From Caulobacter sp. Root343 (GTDB lineage Bacteria > Pseudomonadota > Alphaproteobacteria > Caulobacterales > Caulobacteraceae), in contig NZ_LMDF01000011.1 of NCBI RefSeq assembly GCF_001425745.1, positions 112,260 to 176,259 of the forward strand: DNA of 64,000 nt. The letters run 5' to 3'. The stretch's first letter is position 1. Each line of letters starts with the position of its first letter. Positions 52,413-61,036 of the stretch are shown in pieces. The notes below the pieces were generated by a model. The model was given only the letters and a program-made list of their open reading frames with translations. It ran no database searches and was not told the origin of the DNA. A program made the translations under genes and the position numbers.

Positions 52413-53174
52413 TCAAGCGCCCCAGAAGTGGAAGGTCTCCCAGCCCGCGCCGATCGCGGAGCGCGAGACGCCCAGCAGGTCGGTGACGAACAGGGCCGCG
52501 GCGAAGATCAGGCGGCTGGCGCCAGGGACCCAGAAGATCAAGGCGAACAGCAGCAGAAAGCCGACGCGCTCGACCTTGACCATCCTAGCCCGCACGCCGT
52601 CGGGCAGGAACGGCCGGATCACGCCGTAGCCGTCCAGGCCGGGGATCGGCAGCAGGTTGAGGACCAGGGCGCTGGCCTGCAGGAAGGCCAGCATCGACAG
52701 GGCGTCGCGCAACGGGGCCGACGCCACGAACGGCAGGGCCAGGGCCAAGGCGATCAGCACCAGCAGCGTCCCCAGCGGTCCGGCCAGCGAGGCCAGCGAT
52801 CGCCAGCCCTTGTTGCGCATCAGGTCCTCGCGCAGATAGACCGCCCCGCCCGGAAAACCGATGCCGCCCAGGGCCAGGGCCAGCAGCGGAAAGAGGATCG
52901 TGGTGACCAGATCCGAATATTTCAGCGGATCGAGGGTCAGATAGCCCTTCTCGACGATGGTCGTGTCGCCGGCCTTGTGGGCGACGAAGGCGTGGCCGAA
53001 CTCGTGGACCCCGACGCTGAGCACCCAGGTCGCGGCGACGAAGGCGAAGGTCAGCACGCCGACCGGCGGCAGCTCCGCCGCCACCGCCCAGCCGAGGGCG
53101 ACGCAGGCGGCGATCAGGATCAGGGCGTTGGGGCTGATCGGGCTGCGCGGGGCGCGGGTTTCGACGACGGTCAT
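52413..53174 (-). CDS. Site-2-protease-like M50 metallopeptidase
   Basis: 253 residues from the ATG at 53174 (MTVVETRAPRSPISPNALIL); the frame upstream belongs to the NUDIX region. About six membrane helices. The zinc motif H57-E-F-G-H61 is in LSVGVHEFGHAFVAHKAGDT. The second motif NLLPIPGLDGYGVIRPFLPD supplies the Asp. This compact form without PDZ domains is widespread and uncharacterised. It may perform regulated intramembrane proteolysis, target unknown. Confidence 0.92.
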   Translation of the reverse strand: MTVVETRAPRSPISPNALILIAACVALGWAVAAELPPVGVLTFAFVAATWVLSVGVHEFGHAFVAHKAGDTTIVEKGYLTLDPLKYSDLVTTILFPLLALALGGIGFPGGAVYLREDLMRNKGWRSLASLAGPLGTLLVLIALALALPFVASAPLRDALSMLAFLQASALVLNLLPIPGLDGYGVIRPFLPDGVRARMVKVERVGFLLLFALIFWVPGASRLIFAAALFVTDLLGVSRSAIGAGWETFHFWGA

Positions 53175-53206
53175 GGGCGGGATTGACCATGGCGGGACGA
53201 GCCGCG

Positions 53207-53644
53207 CTAGCCCCCAAACCGCGCGTACGTCTCTGCGATCACTCGCCGCGTCTCGTCCCATTCGACCAGCGCCATCGCCTCTTCCCGGGAGACGAACCGC
53301 GCCTCGGCCGCGTCGTCGCCGGCCACGGGCTCGCCGGCGATCCAGCGAGCGGCGTAGTCGATCAGCACGTAGTGGCGGGTGATCTCGCCGCCCAGCCCAT
53401 CCTGAGAGGGTCTTGCCGGAAAGACCCCGTCGACCACGTCGATCAGGCCCAGCAGCTCGGCCTCGACGCCGGTTTCTTCCCTCAGCTCGCGCAGAGCGGC
53501 GACCTCCAGCGTCTCGCCCCATTCCAAGCGGCCGCCCGGCAGGCTCCACTGGTTCAGGCGAGGCGGCGTCCCCCGGCGGATCAGCAGAACCTCGGCGCCC
53601 CTCAGGCAGACGACGCCGACGGTCGGTACGGGATGGTTGCTCAC
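53207..53644 (-). CDS. NUDIX hydrolase
   Basis: 145 residues from a GTG at 53644, which forms GTGA with the stop of the upstream patatin gene (coupled translation). The NUDIX box G-x5-E-x7-R-E-x2-E-E-x-G is seen in [20 protein letters not shown] and [26 protein letters not shown] precedes it. It hydrolyses a nucleoside diphosphate linked to another group, possibly ADP-ribose or a damaged nucleotide. The coupling to a patatin gene is unusual and may be incidental. Confidence 0.93.
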   Translation of the reverse strand: MSNHPVPTVGVVCLRGAEVLLIRRGTPPRLNQWSLPGGRLEWGETLEVAALRELREETGVEAELLGLIDVVDGVFPARPSQDGLGGEITRHYVLIDYAARWIAGEPVAGDDAAEARFVSREEAMALVEWDETRRVIAETYARFGG

Positions 53645-54702
53645 GGAAAACCGACCTTCAGATCGACGCTGGACTTGACCCCGATACAGGTCCCGCACTC
53701 GGCCAGCCAGGCCTCCGCCGCGGTCCGGCCCCGCTCCTTGAGGTCCAGGAGGAAGCTCCATTCGGTGTTGAACTTGGTGGACAGCGACAGGTCCGCCAGC
53801 GGCTTGTCGGCGGTGATGGCGTGGACCAGCATCCGGCGGTAGCGGCCCCGGGCGGTGTCCTTCAGCAGCCCCTCGTCCAGCAGCTTCTGCACGAAGCCGA
53901 TGGCCCGCAGTTCCGAGGCCAGTGAGGCGTTGAAGGTGATCTCGTTCAGCCGGTCCATGATCTCGCCCGGCGACTTGGGCGTCTCGTCGCGGACGAACGG
54001 GTTGAGGGTGATCACCAGGATGTCGTCGGGCGTGTCGTCGTAGAACAGCGGCCACAGCGGCGGATTGGCGAGAAAGCCGCCGTCCCAATAGGGCTCGCCG
54101 TCGATCTCCACGGCCTGAAACAGCTGCGGCAGGCAGGCGCTGGCCATGATGTGGCGGGCGGTCAGCTCGGTCTCGCGGAAGACCTTGGCCTTGCTTGTCC
54201 GGATCGCCGTGGCGGCGATGAACAGCTTGATCGGGCTCTTCTCGCGGATCTGGCTGAAGGTGATCTCGGCTTCCAGCGTGTCGTGCAGCGGGTTCAGGTT
54301 GAACGGGTTGAACTCGTACGGGCTGAAGGACAGGGCCAGGGTCTCGGCCATCCGCCAGCCGGGGGTGTTCTTGATCCAGTCGGCCCCGCCGCCGAACGCG
54401 CTGGTCCAGATCGAGGTGTCGCCGAAGACGTTGCGGCCGCCCTGGCGGTTGACCTGCCGCCAGAACGAGTCAAGCCGCTGGCGAGCGCCCTCGCGGCCGC
54501 CGTCAATCAGGCCTTGCGCCAGGCAGACGGCGTTCATCGCCCCGGCCGAGGCGGCGGTCACCGCGCGGATCTCGAGATCATCCGCCTCGAGCAGGCGGTC
54601 GAGGATGCCCCACTCGAACGCCCCATGGGCGCCGCCGCCCTGCAGGGCCAGGCTCAGGCCCTTGGGCCCGGACTTCTTCTTGGTGAAAGGCGGGATCGGC
54701 AT
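53641..54702 (-). CDS. Patatin-like protein with DUF3734-type C-terminus
   Basis: 353 residues from the ATG at 54702. Glycine loop [12 protein letters not shown] (21-32). The lipase elbow reads A50-A-S52-A-G54, with Ala for the usual first Gly. The dyad Asp is in [16 protein letters not shown]. The C-terminal [20 protein letters not shown] region is what I associate with DUF3734. Family members hydrolyse lipids. Next to a 3-hydroxybutyrate dehydrogenase gene, a polyhydroxybutyrate-related esterase is plausible but unproven. Followed by the coupled NUDIX gene. Confidence 0.88.
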   Translation of the reverse strand: MPIPPFTKKKSGPKGLSLALQGGGAHGAFEWGILDRLLEADDLEIRAVTAASAGAMNAVCLAQGLIDGGREGARQRLDSFWRQVNRQGGRNVFGDTSIWTSAFGGGADWIKNTPGWRMAETLALSFSPYEFNPFNLNPLHDTLEAEITFSQIREKSPIKLFIAATAIRTSKAKVFRETELTARHIMASACLPQLFQAVEIDGEPYWDGGFLANPPLWPLFYDDTPDDILVITLNPFVRDETPKSPGEIMDRLNEITFNASLASELRAIGFVQKLLDEGLLKDTARGRYRRMLVHAITADKPLADLSLSTKFNTEWSFLLDLKERGRTAAEAWLAECGTCIGVKSSVDLKVGFP

Positions 54703-54769
54703 GGGACGAAGCTCTCCTGAAGGGAGCCCTTCGGCAAGCGCGCTTCCTCCGGTCGACGTCCGGCGTCGA

Positions 54770-55567
54770 CTATTGCGCGACCCAGCCGCCGTCGATCTGG
54801 AACGCCGCGCCATTGGCCGAGGCCCCGGCGTCGGAGACCAGGTACAGCAGCATGCCCGTCAGTTGGTCGAAGGTGACGAACTGCTTGGTCGGCTGGGCGG
54901 CCAGGATCACGTCCTTCATCACCGCCTCTTCCGAGATGCCCCGCGCCTTGGCCTGGTCGACGATCTGGGCCTCGACCAGCGGGGTCTTCACGAAGCCCGG
55001 GCAGATGGCGTTGCAGGTGATGCCGTGGGTGGCGACCTCGAGGGCGACGGTCTTGGTCAGGCCCAGGATGCCGTGCTTGGCGGCCACGTAGGCGGCCTTG
55101 AACGGCGAGGCGACCAGGCCGTGGGCCGAGGCGATGTTGACGATCCGCCCGCGCCCCTGCTCCTTCATGATCGGCACCGCCGCCTTGGTGGCGTGGAAGG
55201 CCGAGGTCAGGTTGATCGCGATGATCAGGTCCCACTTGTCGTCCGGGAAGTCCTCGATCGGGGCCACGTGCTGGACGCCGGCGTTGTTGACCAGGATGTC
55301 CAGCTCGCCGAACTCGGCCTTGGCGCCGCGCACCATGTCGGCGATCTCGATCGGCTTGGTCATGTCGGCGCCGTGATACAGCACCTCGACGCCGTGCCGT
55401 TCGGCCATCTCGGCCCGGGCCCGCTCGATGGCGTTCATCTCGCCCAGGCCGTTCATGACGATGTTGCAGCCCTGGGCCGCCAAACCGTCGGCCAGGGCAT
55501 GACCGATGCCGCTGGTCGAGCCGGTGACGATGGCGACCTGCCCTTGCAAACCGAAATCGACGGCCAT
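54770..55567 (-). CDS. bdhA: D-3-hydroxybutyrate dehydrogenase
   Basis: 265 residues, classical SDR with intact catalysis: T15-G-S-T-S-G-I-G22, NNAG at 94-97, S147, Y160 and K164 (KAAYVAAKHGILGLTKTVAL). CNAICPGFVKTPLVEAQIVD and QPTKQFVTFDQLTGMLLYLV, with the lid region around 190-220, are typical of bacterial D-3-hydroxybutyrate dehydrogenases. It interconverts 3-hydroxybutyrate and acetoacetate with NAD, feeding polyhydroxybutyrate into central metabolism. Patatin and NUDIX genes follow, 67 bases on. An inverted repeat sits upstream. Confidence 0.92.
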   Translation of the reverse strand: MAVDFGLQGQVAIVTGSTSGIGHALADGLAAQGCNIVMNGLGEMNAIERARAEMAERHGVEVLYHGADMTKPIEIADMVRGAKAEFGELDILVNNAGVQHVAPIEDFPDDKWDLIIAINLTSAFHATKAAVPIMKEQGRGRIVNIASAHGLVASPFKAAYVAAKHGILGLTKTVALEVATHGITCNAICPGFVKTPLVEAQIVDQAKARGISEEAVMKDVILAAQPTKQFVTFDQLTGMLLYLVSDAGASANGAAFQIDGGWVAQ

Positions 55568-55595
55568 CTACGCGCTCCTGGCTGACGCCCTAATG

Positions 55596-55625
55596 ATGCT
55601 GCTCTAGAATATTGCAATGCAGCAT
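55596..55625. promoter_or_regulatory. TGC-type inverted repeat upstream of bdhA
   Basis: ATGCTGC (55596-55602) and GCAGCAT (55619-55625) form a 7-bp inverted repeat with 16 bases between, containing a further TTGCAA. It lies 29 bases before the bdhA start on the minus strand. PhaR regulators of polyhydroxybutyrate metabolism bind TGC-rich sites of the CTGC...GCAG type, so this could be one. That is inference from family knowledge. Confidence 0.45.
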
Positions 55626-55678
55626 ATAGCTCGCCGATGCGAGAGGCGAGTGCTTATTAAATTCATCACTAGATGAAT

Positions 55679-56446
55679 TCATGGCTGCGGGCGAGCGAAA
55701 ACCCAATCGGCCGGCGTCGACAGCGCCGGCTTGAACCGATAGCCGTCCAGGTCGAAGCCCTTCAGCGCCTCGGACCGGTCGATGCGGTTGTCGATGATGT
55801 AGCGGGCCATGCGGCCGCGCGCCTTCTTGGCGAAGAAGCCCAGCACCCGCAGCTCGCCGTTCTTCTCTTCCTTGAAGTGGCAGGTGACGACCGGCAGCTT
55901 CAGGGCCTTGGCGTCGACGGCGCCGAAATATTCCTGGCTGGCCAGATTGACCAGGGTCGGGTCGTTGTGGCCCTCGGCGGCGGCGTTGAGGGTCTTGGAG
56001 ATGGTCTCGCCCCAGAAGTCGTAGAGATTATGCCCGCGCTTGGTCTTCAGCCGCGTGCCCATCTCCAGGCGATAGGGCTGCAGGGCGTCGAACGGGCGCA
56101 GCACGCCGTATAGGCCCGACAGGATCCGCAGGTGGTCCTGGGCCCATTCCAGCGCCGGCCGGTCCAGTTCGCGCGCCGCCAGGCCGCCATAGACGTCGCC
56201 GTTGAAGGCGATCACCGCCTGCAAGCCATCCTCGACGGCGGCGTCGAAGGCCTGGAACCGCTCGCGGTTCAGCTTGGCCAGGGCGTCGGAGATGTGCATC
56301 AGCCGCTTCAGGTCGGGCGCCGTCAGCTTGCGGGTGACCTTGGCCAGCTCGGCGATCTGGGTTTTGAGCTCGGGCGTCGTGAGCGGCAGCACCGCCTCGG
56401 GGGCGGTGAAGTTCAGCGACTTGGCGGGCGAGATGACCATCAGCAT
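55679..56446 (-). CDS. yaaA: Peroxide stress protein YaaA (DUF328)
   Basis: 255 residues, the usual size. MVISPAKSLNFTAPEAVLPL is the family opening, followed by MHISDALAKLNRERFQAFDA. ILSGLYGVLRPFDALQPYRL and LVNLASQEYFGAVDAKALKL are signatures. The C-terminal HFKEEKNGELRVLGFFAKKA and MARYIIDNRI stretches are conserved. In E. coli YaaA lowers free iron and protects DNA during H2O2 stress under OxyR. Monocistronic here. Confidence 0.96.
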   Translation of the reverse strand: MLMVISPAKSLNFTAPEAVLPLTTPELKTQIAELAKVTRKLTAPDLKRLMHISDALAKLNRERFQAFDAAVEDGLQAVIAFNGDVYGGLAARELDRPALEWAQDHLRILSGLYGVLRPFDALQPYRLEMGTRLKTKRGHNLYDFWGETISKTLNAAAEGHNDPTLVNLASQEYFGAVDAKALKLPVVTCHFKEEKNGELRVLGFFAKKARGRMARYIIDNRIDRSEALKGFDLDGYRFKPALSTPADWVFARPQP

Positions 56447-56492
56447 GGGCGGGGAGATAGAGGGTTCGGCGAGGCTTCGCTAGCGGGCTGCT

Positions 56493-56894
56493 TCACGCCT
56501 CGGCGTCGACACGCCCTTGCATGTCCCGATAGGCCGCCAGGATGAGAGCGCCGAGCGCGGCCTCATCGACAGGCCGCCCCCAGTGCAGCTTCACGTGCCG
56601 CATCCGCTTGCCGGCGCCTTCGAGCAGGCCGGCAGGATCGTCCAGCGACGCGGCCTCGAAGAATCCGACGTTCACATGAGCGCCGAAGGCGTCGACATAG
56701 GCGAAGGCGGCGTCGTCGACGCACGCGGTCGGATGGCCGTCGTGCCGCAGCTCGCGGATATCGGGGCCGCACGCGCGTATCCGTTCGAACTAGGTCCGCG
56801 CCAGCTGGCGCATCGCGGCGTCGCCGCCGGCGAACCACGCCTGGACGTCCGGATCGCGCCGCACGGCGCCTGGAAACCGGAAGAGCTTGCTCAT
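56493..56894 (-). pseudogene. DUF1801-like protein interrupted by an in-frame TAG
   Basis: Reading from the ATG at 56894 (MSKLFRFPGAVRRDPDVQAW), the frame runs to ARRTs-like RQLART, meets TAG at 56790-56792, and continues in the same frame through FERIRACGPDIRELRHDGHP, then VNVGFFEAASLDDPAGLLEG, to a normal stop at 56493. Both parts together look like one DUF1801-type domain of about 133 residues. The position after ART is plausibly Trp (TGG), so one base change to TAG would explain the break. Possibilities are a real nonsense mutation, a sequencing error, or readthrough. Confidence 0.7.
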
Positions 56895-57019
56895 GACCGA
56901 AGACTGCCGACTTCTCCAGCGATGTCGAGAGCGTCCGCCTTCCGCGCTAAACCGCAAGATCGGTCGAGCGCGACAGGGCCGCGGGCGGCTAGCTGGCGTC
57001 GTCACGGAAAGAAGGAACG

Positions 57020-57904
57020 ATGCAGGCGGCGCCGAAAACCTACCATGCCCGGATGCAGCGGGTGCTGGACTATATCGACCAGCACCTTGACGGTGATCTC
57101 GACTTGGACACGATGAGCCGCGTCGCGGCCTTCTCGAAGTTCCATTTCCACCGCCAGTTCACGGCCATCTTCGAGATGTCCGTGCATCGCTATGTCCAGC
57201 TGGCCCGCATGAAGCGGGCTTCGCACCGGCTGGTCGCCGAGAACGCCCAGAGCGTCACCGACATCGCGATGGACGCCGGCTATGACGCGCCGGACGCCTT
57301 CGCCCGCGCCTTTCGGCGCCGGTTGGGGCAGTCGCCTTCGTCGTTCCGCAAGTCCCCCGACTGGGATCCGTGGCTCGCGGCCTTCGGGCCCCTGGACCAT
57401 GCGAGGAGCAAGCTGATGCAGATTATCTTCACCCCCGACGACGTGCAGATCCGCGATGTGCCCCCGATCCCGGTGGCGGTCCTGGAGCATCGGGGCGACC
57501 GGGCCAAGCTCGGCGAAACCCGGGAGCGGTTCATCACCTGGCGCAAGGCCGCCGGCCTGTCGCCCGAGACGAGCTCGACCTTCATGGTCTTCCGGTCCGA
57601 AAGGCTGCCCGCCAACCCGGCCGACTACAGCATGGACCTGTGCGCCGGGACGGACGGACCGGTCGAACCGAACGACCAGCAGATGAAGCCCGGCGTGATC
57701 CCCGGCGGACGCTGCGCGGTGCTGCGCTATCCCGGCAACACCAACAACCTCGAGCCGGCGGCGCTGTACCTCTATCGCGACTGGCTGCCGGCCAGCGGCG
57801 AGGAGGCGCGCGACTTCCCGATCTACAGCCAGCGCCGGCTGTCTCTGATCCCGGAAGCGTCGGCGCACGAGGTGGTCCTGGAGCTGTTCCTGCCGCTCAA
57901 ATAG
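57020..57904 (+). CDS. AraC-family regulator with GyrI-like effector domain
   Basis: 294 residues. N-terminal AraC DNA-binding domain with two helix-turn-helices: LDTMSRVAAFSKFHFHRQFT and VTDIAMDAGYDAPDAFARAF, ending RRRLGQSPSSFRKSP. The C-terminal GyrI-like small-molecule-binding domain starts MQIIFTPDDVQIRDVPPIPV and includes FRSERLPANPADYSMDLCAG. This is the Rob/SoxS-like arrangement, used as sensors of drugs or toxic compounds. Divergent from the interrupted DUF1801 gene. Confidence 0.92.
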   Translation: MQAAPKTYHARMQRVLDYIDQHLDGDLDLDTMSRVAAFSKFHFHRQFTAIFEMSVHRYVQLARMKRASHRLVAENAQSVTDIAMDAGYDAPDAFARAFRRRLGQSPSSFRKSPDWDPWLAAFGPLDHARSKLMQIIFTPDDVQIRDVPPIPVAVLEHRGDRAKLGETRERFITWRKAAGLSPETSSTFMVFRSERLPANPADYSMDLCAGTDGPVEPNDQQMKPGVIPGGRCAVLRYPGNTNNLEPAALYLYRDWLPASGEEARDFPIYSQRRLSLIPEASAHEVVLELFLPLK

Positions 57905-57965
57905 CGGCGTCGGTTCGCGGCGGCGCGACCTCGACCGTCGGCCTCGACCCCGCTATCCAGCCGGG

Positions 57966-58280
57966 ATGTCGAACGCACTAGGCCTCGCCGCCGCCCTCGC
58001 CTGGCCGATCCCGATGATCGCCGCCCTGTTTCTGGTGGCCCGCGACCGGACGCTGAAGTTCCGCGTCGTCTGGGCCGTCGTCTGCTTCGCCGGCGTCGGG
58101 GCGTTCTGGATGCAGCGGGGCACGGGCCAGTGGGGTTTCGTCCCCATGGCGTTCAACCTGCTGGGTCCGGGCTCGCAGCCGGGCTTCTACAAGGCGACGA
58201 TCCCCGCCGGCGCGATCGTCGTCCTGACCCTGCTCTGGCTGCGCGCCCGAAAGCTCCGGGCTCTGAAGGCGGCCGCCTAG
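57966..58280 (+). CDS. Small membrane protein of unknown function
   Basis: 104 residues with three predicted helices: LGLAAALAWPIPMIAALFLV, FRVVWAVVCFAGVGAFWMQR and ATIPAGAIVVLTLLWLRARK. The loop between helices 2 and 3 is uncharged (WGFVPMAFNLLGPGSQPGFY). A basic C-terminus (KLRALKAAA) should be cytoplasmic. No family recognised. The stop overlaps the convergent dehydrogenase stop by 4 bases. Confidence 0.7.
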   Translation: MSNALGLAAALAWPIPMIAALFLVARDRTLKFRVVWAVVCFAGVGAFWMQRGTGQWGFVPMAFNLLGPGSQPGFYKATIPAGAIVVLTLLWLRARKLRALKAAA

Positions 58281-59686
58281 AACAGAACCCGGGGGTTCAT
58301 GATCCGCTTCGGGTCCAGCGCTCCCCGGATGGCGCGCAGGGCGGCAACCTCGATCGGGTCCTTGTAGGTCAGGGCCTCCAGCGTCTTCATCGTCCCCAGG
58401 CCGTGCTCGGCGCTGATCGAGCCCGAGAAGGTCGCGGTGATGTCGTGGACGATCTTGGCCCCCGCCTCGCGCAGGGCGTCGTGGGCGTCGTCGTCGTCGC
58501 CGACCGGCCGCAGCACGTCGTAATGGACATTGCCGTCGCCGACATGGCCGAAGGCGACGATGCGGGTCCCCGGAAAGGCCTTCTCGATCGCGGCGTTGGC
58601 CTGGCCGATGAAGTCCGGGATCTTCGAGACCGGCACCGAGACGTCGTGCTTCCACACCGCGCCTTCGGGTTTCTGGCCTGCGGAGTGGCCTTCGCGAATA
58701 TGCCAGAAGGCCTTCATCTGGGCTTCGGTCTGGGCCACCGCCGCATCGGCGATCAGGCCGCCTTCCAGAGCGCCGGCCAGCAGCCGTTCCAACGCCGCCT
58801 CGGCCGCGCCGGGCTCGCCGCTGGCGACCTCGATCAGCACGTACCAGGGATAAACCTCGGGCAGCGGATCGCGCAGGCCCGGTACGTTGCGGACGGTCAG
58901 TTCGAAGCCCAGGCGGCCCATCAGCTCGAAGGCCTCGACCGCGCCGCCGGTCTCGTCCTTGGCCCGGGCCAGCAGCCGGATGGCGTCGGCCGGCGAGGCC
59001 AGGCCGACGATGGCCACGGCCCGCGAGGCCAGCAGGGCGTGCAGCTTCAGGCTGGCCGCCGTGACCACGCCCAGCGTGCCCTCGGCCCCGATCAAGAGCT
59101 GCTTGAGGTCGTAGCCGGTGTTGTCCTTGCGCAGGCGCTTGAGGCCGTTCCAGATCTCGCCATTGGGCAGCACCGCCTCGATCCCCAGCACCTGCTCGCG
59201 CATCATGCCATAGCGCAGCACGGCCGTGCCGCCGGCGTTGGTCGAGATCAGGCCGCCGATCGTGCACGAGCCTTCCGAGGCCACACCCACGGTGAAGCGG
59301 CGACCGACCTTGGCCGCCTGCTGGTGGGCTTCGTAGAGGGTGACGCCGGCCTCCAGCACCATGGCGTCGTCGATCGGATCGACGTCGCGGATCGCCTTCA
59401 GCTTCTCGGTGGTCAGCAGGATCTCGCCGTGCGGGATCTGGCCGGCGACCAGGCCGGTGTTGCCGCCCTGGGGGGTGATCGCCACGCCCTCGGCCGCGCA
59501 GATGCCGACCACGGCGGCGACCTCGGCGGTCGAGCGCGGCGTGACCAGCAGCGGCGTCTCGCCCTTCCAGCGGCCGCGCCACTCGACCAGCTTGGGCGCG
59601 ATCACGTCGGGATCCTGGCTCCAGCCACCTTCGCCGAGCACGGCCTTCAGGCGGGAGACGACATCAGCGGGAACGGGCTTGGTCAT
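58277..59686 (-). CDS. FAD-linked D-2-hydroxyacid dehydrogenase (D-2-hydroxyglutarate/D-lactate type)
   Basis: 469 residues. The FAD-binding type 4 (PCMH) domain is in residues about 40-220: LLVTPRSTAEVAAVVGICAA, ITPQGGNTGLVAGQIP and GVASEGSCTIGGLISTNAGG. The C-terminal FAD-oxidase domain carries GEGAVWKHD-like AVWKHDVSVPVSKIPDF, IVAFGHVGDGNVHYDVLRPV with the metal-site His residues, and ISAEHGLGTMKTLEALTYKD. This pattern is that of D-2-hydroxyglutarate dehydrogenase and related D-lactate and glycolate enzymes. The exact substrate is uncertain. Electrons go to ubiquinone or ETF. Confidence 0.9.
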   Translation of the reverse strand: MTKPVPADVVSRLKAVLGEGGWSQDPDVIAPKLVEWRGRWKGETPLLVTPRSTAEVAAVVGICAAEGVAITPQGGNTGLVAGQIPHGEILLTTEKLKAIRDVDPIDDAMVLEAGVTLYEAHQQAAKVGRRFTVGVASEGSCTIGGLISTNAGGTAVLRYGMMREQVLGIEAVLPNGEIWNGLKRLRKDNTGYDLKQLLIGAEGTLGVVTAASLKLHALLASRAVAIVGLASPADAIRLLARAKDETGGAVEAFELMGRLGFELTVRNVPGLRDPLPEVYPWYVLIEVASGEPGAAEAALERLLAGALEGGLIADAAVAQTEAQMKAFWHIREGHSAGQKPEGAVWKHDVSVPVSKIPDFIGQANAAIEKAFPGTRIVAFGHVGDGNVHYDVLRPVGDDDDAHDALREAGAKIVHDITATFSGSISAEHGLGTMKTLEALTYKDPIEVAALRAIRGALDPKRIMNPRVLF

Positions 59687-59736
59687 GGCGGGAAGATACG
59701 CCTCCGGCGGTGTCGATGTCAGTATCTGCGGCGGAA

Positions 59737-60054
59737 CTAGCCCAGGGTCGGATCAGGCAGGCCTCGGATGTCGCGCCAATATTCCTCGCGCACGTCGTCG
59801 TCGATCACGGGCGGAGCGCCCGCGCCCTTGAACAGCCGGTCGGCGCCGTCCTTGCGCGCCCGGGCGATCCAGTACGGATGGCCCGTCACGCTGTCCTGGA
59901 AATTGGCCTTCAGGCCCGAGTGACGCAGCGCCGTGAACGACTGGCCGGCATAGTGCAGGGTCTCGCCGCTCTTGGACGATCCTACCCGCCCGATCCGCGC
60001 CGGCCCGTTCACCCCCTTGGACTTGTCCTCGACATACATGATCCGGGATTTCAT
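59737..60054 (-). CDS. Small conserved-looking protein of unknown function
   Basis: 105 residues. KSRIMYVEDKSKGVNGPARI opens, then GRVGSSKSGETLHYAGQSFT and VTGHPYWIARARKDGADRLF, closing DDDVREEYWRDIRGLPDPTL. It looks like a compact beta-rich domain. No signal, no membrane span. I have seen similar short proteins in proteobacteria without assigned function. Four bases separate its start from the end of the Sua5 gene on the same strand. Confidence 0.75.
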   Translation of the reverse strand: MKSRIMYVEDKSKGVNGPARIGRVGSSKSGETLHYAGQSFTALRHSGLKANFQDSVTGHPYWIARARKDGADRLFKGAGAPPVIDDDVREEYWRDIRGLPDPTLG

Positions 60055-60058
60055 CGGT

Positions 60059-61036
60059 CTATCCTACGAAGCCGGCGGCGCGACGCAGCCGGTCATTGAT
60101 CGCTTCGCCCAAGCCTTCTTGCGGTATGGCCGCCACGGCGATCGCCGTGGGCCGTGTCCTATCCGCAGCGCGCAGGAACGCGAAAAGGTTCGCCGCCGCC
60201 TCGCTCAACGCGCCCGTCGGGCTGAGATTGAAGACACCCGGCCCTGGCGGCCACGCGCCAAAGGCCAGGAACGCCTCGCCGGCCTCGGGCGCCTTGGCGT
60301 TGATCCGCACCGGGGCGTCGGGGGCGTAATGCAGGGCCAGGCGGCCGGGCGAGCGCCGGGCGTCGTCCTCGGCCTCGGCCAGCGGGCCGACGATCTGCTG
60401 CAGCTGGACGCGGGTCACGGCGCCGGGGCGCAGCAGGCGGGCCTGGCCGTCCAGCACCGAGACGACCGTGGACTCCAGGCCGACCGCGCACGGCCCGCCA
60501 TCCAGGACGGCGGCGGCCTTGTCGCCGGTCTCGGCCATGGCGTCGGCGAAGGTGGTGGGGCTGGGCCGGCCCGAGCGATTGGCCGAGGGCGCGACCACCG
60601 CGCCGCCAAACGCCTCGAGCACCGCGTGCGAAATCGGATGGCCCGGCACGCGGATGGCCACGGTGTCGAGTCCGGCGCGGGCCAGGTCGCAGACGGCCGA
60701 CGTGTCCCGGATCGGCGCGACGATGGTCAGCGGCCCTGGCCAGAATTCGCGGGCCAGAGCGTATGCGCGGTCGTCCAGATCGGCGATCCGCGCGGCCGTC
60801 GCCAGATCGGCGACGTGGGCGATCAGCGGGTTGAAGCGCGGCCGGCCCTTGGCCTCGAAGATCGCCGCCACCGCCGCCGGATTGGCCGCGTCGGCGCCGA
60901 GGCCATAGACGGTTTCGGTCGGCAGCAGGACGAGGCCGCCGGCGCGCAGCGCGTCGGCGGCGGCGACTATTTCCGCTTGGCGGTCAGCGCGAAGCTGACC
61001 TTCACCTTCGCCGCGATTTCGTCCGTCGACGCCCAT
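60059..61036 (-). CDS. L-threonylcarbamoyladenylate synthase (Sua5/YrdC)
   Basis: 325 residues. Makes threonylcarbamoyl-AMP for the t6A37 tRNA modification. The YrdC domain is clear: GGLVLLPTETVYGLGADAAN, IFEAKGRPRFNPLIAHVADL, FWPGPLTIVAP, VAIRVPGHPISHAVLEAFGG and APSANRSGRPSPTTFADAMA. A C-terminal Sua5 domain starts near PGRLALHYAPDAPV. The only in-frame ATG before the domain is at 61036, which overlaps the 3' end of the upstream gene by 70 bases, unusually long; an undetected non-ATG start may be used instead. Confidence 0.92.
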   Translation of the reverse strand: MGVDGRNRGEGEGQLRADRQAEIVAAADALRAGGLVLLPTETVYGLGADAANPAAVAAIFEAKGRPRFNPLIAHVADLATAARIADLDDRAYALAREFWPGPLTIVAPIRDTSAVCDLARAGLDTVAIRVPGHPISHAVLEAFGGAVVAPSANRSGRPSPTTFADAMAETGDKAAAVLDGGPCAVGLESTVVSVLDGQARLLRPGAVTRVQLQQIVGPLAEAEDDARRSPGRLALHYAPDAPVRINAKAPEAGEAFLAFGAWPPGPGVFNLSPTGALSEAAANLFAFLRAADRTRPTAIAVAAIPQEGLGEAINDRLRRAAGFVG

